In this document: positions 5,699-7,536 of the stretch, one piece after another
Layout of the letters: each line of letters starts with the position of its first letter
Numbering within the stretch: position 1 is the first letter of the stretch
Assembly (NCBI GenBank): GCA_045614505.1
Contig: JAZLDA010000115.1
Span: 1-7,536, forward strand
DNA from: SIG607 sp045614505
GTDB taxonomy: Bacteria; Bacillota; Clostridia; Oscillospirales; Acutalibacteraceae
Reading direction: 5' to 3'
DNA length: 7,536 nucleotides
Translations under genes and position numbers: made by a program
The notes under the pieces: model-generated
Databases searched by the model: none
Told to the model about the DNA's origin: nothing
Seen by the model: the letters and a program-made list of their open reading frames with translations, nothing else

Positions 5699-6610
5699 AT
5701 GGCTTTTACTGCTAAAGATGTACAGACTCTTCGTGAGAAGACCGGCTGCGGTATGATGGACTGCAAAAAGGCTCTCGTTGAGTGTGACGGAAATATGGAT
5801 GCAGCTGTTGACTACCTCAGAGAAAAGGGACTTGCTTCTCAGGCTAAGAAGTCCGGAAGAATCGCTGCTGAGGGTACTGTTGCTGCTGTTGTTAAAAACG
5901 GCGTAGGCGCTCTTGTTGAGTTAAACAGTGAAACCGACTTCGTTGCTAACGGTGACGGCTTCAAGGCTCTCGCAAATGAAATTGCTGAAATAGTTGCTGA
6001 TGAGAATCCTGCTGATTTGGACGCTCTCCTTGCTACCGCTAAAGACGGTCAGACCGTTGAAGAGAAGGTACAGGAGCTCTTCCTTGCTATCAGAGAAAAT
6101 ATCAAGGTTCGTCGTTTCGTTCGCTATGAGGGTAAGGTTGTTTCCTACATTCACGGCGGTGGTAAAATCGGCGTTCTCGTAAACTTCGAAACCGATGCAG
6201 CAGCAGACAATGCTGAGCTCGTTGCATGCGGAAAAAATGTAGCAATGCAGATCGCTGCTATGAATCCTGCATTCCTTGATGAGGCAAGCGTTCCTGCTGA
6301 AGTAATCGAAAAAGAAAAGGCTATCATGGTTGCTCAGATGAAGGAAGACCCCAAGATGGCTAATAAGCCCGAAGCAGTTCTCGGCAAAATCGTTGAAGGC
6401 AAAATGGGCAAGTACTACAAGGAAAACTGCCTTGTTGAGCAGCAGTACGTTATTGATGGCGACCTTACCGTTGGTAAGTATGTTGAAAGCGTTGCTAAGG
6501 CTCTCGGCACTCCCGTTAAGATTGCTTCTTATGTTCGTTTCGAAAAGGGCGAAGGTATTGAGAAGCGCGTTGACGACTTCGCCGCTGAAGTTGCGGCAAT
6601 GGCAAAATAA
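5699..6610 (+). CDS. tsf: Translation elongation factor Ts
   Basis: A 303-residue EF-Ts, which exchanges GDP for GTP on EF-Tu. The N-terminal UBA-like domain (about 1-50) contains LREKTGCGMMDCKKAL (11-26), the first family signature. ELNSETDFVAN (74-84) is the second, with the TDFV loop (79-82) that inserts into the EF-Tu G domain and disturbs Mg2+ binding. The core dimer-like domain follows, with IHGGGKIGVLV (about 150-160), and the C-terminus ends IASYVRFEKGEGIEKRVDDF. Length is slightly above the usual 280-295. The ribosome binding site AGAGGA (5685-5690) is 8 bases before ATG 5699. It shares the rpsB transcript and codon style. pyrH and frr, which often follow tsf, are absent here. Confidence 0.98.
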   Translation: MAFTAKDVQTLREKTGCGMMDCKKALVECDGNMDAAVDYLREKGLASQAKKSGRIAAEGTVAAVVKNGVGALVELNSETDFVANGDGFKALANEIAEIVADENPADLDALLATAKDGQTVEEKVQELFLAIRENIKVRRFVRYEGKVVSYIHGGGKIGVLVNFETDAAADNAELVACGKNVAMQIAAMNPAFLDEASVPAEVIEKEKAIMVAQMKEDPKMANKPEAVLGKIVEGKMGKYYKENCLVEQQYVIDGDLTVGKYVESVAKALGTPVKIASYVRFEKGEGIEKRVDDFAAEVAAMAK

Positions 6611-6625
6611 TTATCTCTTAAACTC

Positions 6626-6661
6626 AAAGCACTTGCAATTTCAAATTGCGAGTGCTTTTTT
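6626..6661 (+). terminator. Strong rho-independent terminator after tsf
   Basis: AAAGCACTTGCAATT (6626-6640) pairs with AATTGCGAGTGCTTT (6644-6658) over 15 bp, one of them T-G (6634 with 6650), around loop TCA. A T-run continues to 6661. It ends the rpsB-tsf operon 15 bases after the tsf stop. Confidence 0.95.
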
Positions 6662-6662
6662 C

Positions 6663-6691
6663 TTTACTTTTTAGTTTGTTTGTGGTAAAAT
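6663..6691 (+). promoter_or_regulatory. Promoter of the structured RNA / lipoprotein transcript
   Basis: TAAAAT (6686-6691) is preceded by TGTGG (6681-6685), and TTTACT (6663-6668) is the -35 with a 17-base spacer. It starts within 2 bases of the tsf terminator T-run. Transcription is predicted at 6698, the second base of the first RNA stem. It is the only promoter I can see for the lipoprotein gene. Confidence 0.78.
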
Positions 6692-6697
6692 GTACTT

Positions 6698-6851
6698 GCG
6701 ACATCAACGGAATATCTGTATCCAGAAAGAGAAAGATACCTTGGTAAAAGGTGTTTTCCTCTATCTCTTTCTGGAGCTTAACGGTTGATGTCGCAGTTAA
6801 CCGAGGACAAACACTTTTTCGGCGTGCTCTTCGGAGTACGCTTTTTATTTT
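6698..6851 (+). ncRNA. Structured RNA of about 150 nt: candidate riboswitch-like leader or small RNA
   Basis: Outer stem: TGCGACATCAAC (6697-6708) pairs perfectly with GTTGATGTCGCA (6784-6795). Inner stem: TCCAGAAAGAGA (6721-6732) pairs perfectly with TCTCTTTCTGGA (6764-6775). An internal loop of 12 and 8 nt separates them. The 31-nt apical loop contains 6746-6761, which can pair with 6803-6819 over 16 bp (one G-U, C6808 bulged). An alternative hairpin, CGGTTGAT (6782-6789) with GTTAACCG (6796-6803), would use up much of the outer-stem 3' strand. A UUCG-capped terminator ends the unit. The predicted transcription start coincides with the outer stem base. No coding frame of note starts inside. 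I compared it by eye with 6S, SRP, c-di-GMP, T-box, ZTP, glutamine and guanidine RNAs and saw no match. The regulatory role is inferred; the stems are seen. Confidence 0.72.
6822..6851 (+). terminator. UUCG-tetraloop terminator in front of the lipoprotein gene
   Basis: GCGTGCTC (6822-6829) and GAGTACGC (6834-6841) form 8 bp with one G-T pair, closed by a C(TTCG)G tetraloop. T-rich tract TTTTTATTTT follows (6842-6851). The ribosome binding site of the next gene begins at 6852, so there is no space for another promoter. Termination here would control the lipoprotein gene. Confidence 0.9.
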
Positions 6852-6864
6852 GAAGAGGTATTTT

Positions 6865-7281
6865 ATGAAGAAGATAATTTGCGGAATACTGGCTTTTGTT
6901 TTAATGATTTCTTTGAGTGCCTGCAAAAAGAATTATACACACGGTGAGTATAAAATAACAATAAAAGCAAGTTGTGTAGAAAACAATACAGTAGGAAATG
7001 AGTGGAGTAAATGCTATTATTGTGACGGAATAATGGTTACCAGCGGCGATACAATAATCAAACCACTCGGTTCGCAAGTGATAATACGAGCGGAATTTAC
7101 AGAAAGGGATAAATATTCTGACAGAGGTTCTTCCACAGCGAAAATTCTATTAGAAGATGGAACGAGCGAGACCTTTGATGTCCGTGTTGTAGAGGATAAC
7201 GGAGCATACGATGGCAATGTTGCAATATGGAGAGTAAAAGTTAATATCAAATTAGTACGAAAAAAACAAGCAGATGATTAA
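6865..7281 (+). CDS. Small predicted lipoprotein of unknown function
   Basis: A 138-residue precursor with a type II signal peptide: MKKIICGILAFVLMISLSAC, with lipobox LSAC (17-20) and Cys20 as the lipidated residue. The mature part (about 119 residues) is rich in alternating hydrophobic segments (EYKITIKASC, SQVIIRAEFTE, STAKILLEDG, ETFDVRVVE, NVAIWRVKVNIKLV) that suggest a beta-sandwich or Ig-like fold. It has Cys37 and a CYYC pair (50-53). It should be anchored on the outer face of the membrane. The start ATG 6865 has GAAGAGG at 6852-6858, 6 bases upstream; a longer in-frame version from 6751 would run through the RNA stems and the terminator and is rejected. Expression seems to depend on read-through of the terminator at 6822-6851. 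I do not recognise the family. Confidence 0.85.
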   Translation: MKKIICGILAFVLMISLSACKKNYTHGEYKITIKASCVENNTVGNEWSKCYYCDGIMVTSGDTIIKPLGSQVIIRAEFTERDKYSDRGSSTAKILLEDGTSETFDVRVVEDNGAYDGNVAIWRVKVNIKLVRKKQADD

Positions 7282-7299
7282 ACATCTGCTTGTTTTTTT
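7261..7299. terminator. Bidirectional terminator between the lipoprotein gene and argS
   Basis: AAAAAACAAGCAGATG (7261-7276) pairs perfectly with CATCTGCTTGTTTTTT (7283-7298) around a 6-nt loop; T-run to 7299 on plus, and a matching T-run (7266-7261) on minus. The stem contains the last codons of the lipoprotein gene and reaches the argS stop (7298-7300), so one hairpin serves both convergent genes. Confidence 0.94.
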
Positions 7300-7536
7300 A
7301 CATCATTTCGGGAGCGTCAATTTTAAGTAAATCCAGCACGTTTTTAATAACTGTTGCTGTGTCGGTGCAAAGGGTAAGGCGGGCTTGCATAAGTCCTTCG
7401 TCGTCGCCTTTAACACGGCAGGAGTTATAGAATTTATGGAACTTGGTGGCAAGCTCTTCCACATAATGGGTAATCTTTGCAGGGTCGTAAGCCTTTGCGG
7501 CGGAGATTATTTCATCGGTATAGGAAGCCAGATGAA
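7298..7536 (-). CDS. argS: Arginyl-tRNA synthetase, C-terminal end (5' part outside window)
   Basis: The minus strand is open from 7536 to the TAA at 7300-7298, giving 78 residues plus the stop. The sequence contains AKITHYVEELATKFHKFYNSCRV, then ARLTLCTDTATVIKNVLDLLKIDAPEMM at the end. This is the typical C-terminal DALR anticodon-binding helical bundle of ArgS, including the F-H-x-F-Y-N motif and the closing DLLKIDAPEMM (usual form NLLGVSAPERM). The enzyme charges tRNA-Arg in the cytoplasm. It converges on the lipoprotein gene and shares its terminator. The start and catalytic domain lie beyond the right edge. Confidence 0.95.
   Translation of the reverse strand, partial: HLASYTDEIISAAKAYDPAKITHYVEELATKFHKFYNSCRVKGDDEGLMQARLTLCTDTATVIKNVLDLLKIDAPEMM

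Noticed and set aside
6697..6795. MITE or other mobile element formed by the inverted repeats
   Set aside because: No target-site duplication is seen at the ends, and the promoter and terminator align exactly with the repeats, which fits an RNA better.
6698..6851. Retron ncRNA, 6S RNA, SRP RNA or self-cleaving ribozyme
   Set aside because: No reverse transcriptase is nearby. The length and internal bubble do not fit 6S, the SRP loop sequence is absent, and no hammerhead or twister core is seen.
6751..6864. Start at 6751 for the lipoprotein
   Set aside because: It would place the RNA loop, stem and terminator inside the coding region and hide the signal peptide. ATG 6865 gives a perfect lipoprotein signal.
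1..7536. CRISPR array, tRNA or rRNA genes, insertion sequence, prophage or defence system
   Set aside because: No repeat-spacer pattern, tRNA-like cloverleaf, transposase or phage gene is visible, and coding regions leave few gaps.

Overview
The window looks like a chromosomal segment of an anaerobic, low-to-moderate GC member of the Clostridia (Firmicutes). This rests on strong AGGAGG-type ribosome binding sites, Gram-positive style promoters with a TGTGG-extended -10 box, an rpsB-tsf operon, an electron-transfer flavoprotein, a GtrA-like protein and a Cys-rich protein that resembles Firmicutes DUF6062. Genus or species cannot be read from the sequence.

Layout. (1) 1-750: 3' part of an ETF alpha subunit gene (etfA), closed by a clear terminator at 769-801. 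(2) 811-4721: a promoter followed by six tightly spaced genes on the plus strand. These encode an SGNH/GDSL esterase, a ZIP metal transporter, a GtrA-like membrane protein, a protein with two CxxC...CxxH modules, a CysK-like PLP enzyme and a small hydrophilic protein that probably starts at TTG. A terminator ends the unit. The genes look co-transcribed, but their roles (hydrolase, metal uptake, lipid-linked sugar handling, cysteine-type chemistry) do not form an obvious single pathway. (3) 4729-6661: rpsB-tsf (ribosomal protein S2 and EF-Ts) with a strong UP-element/-35/-10 promoter, a 117-nt structured leader, a small hairpin centred on the rpsB stop codon, and a 15-bp terminator directly after tsf. 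The codon choice (GCT, CTC, CGT, AAG) differs from the neighbours, as expected for highly expressed genes. (4) 6663-6851: a promoter, a highly structured RNA of about 150 nt and a UUCG-tetraloop terminator. A small lipoprotein gene (6865-7281) follows with no room for its own promoter. (5) 7261-7299: a bidirectional terminator that touches both stop codons. (6) 7298-7536, minus strand: the 3' end of argS, convergent with the lipoprotein gene.

The least ordinary item is the RNA at 6698-6851. Its predicted first base begins a 12-bp stem, a second 12-bp stem lies inside it, the 31-nt loop is complementary over 16 bp to the sequence just before the terminator, and an 8-bp alternative hairpin would break the outer stem. 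It could be a riboswitch-like attenuator for the lipoprotein gene or a free-standing small RNA. I could not match it to an RNA class I know. The protein-coding genes are mostly recognisable families.
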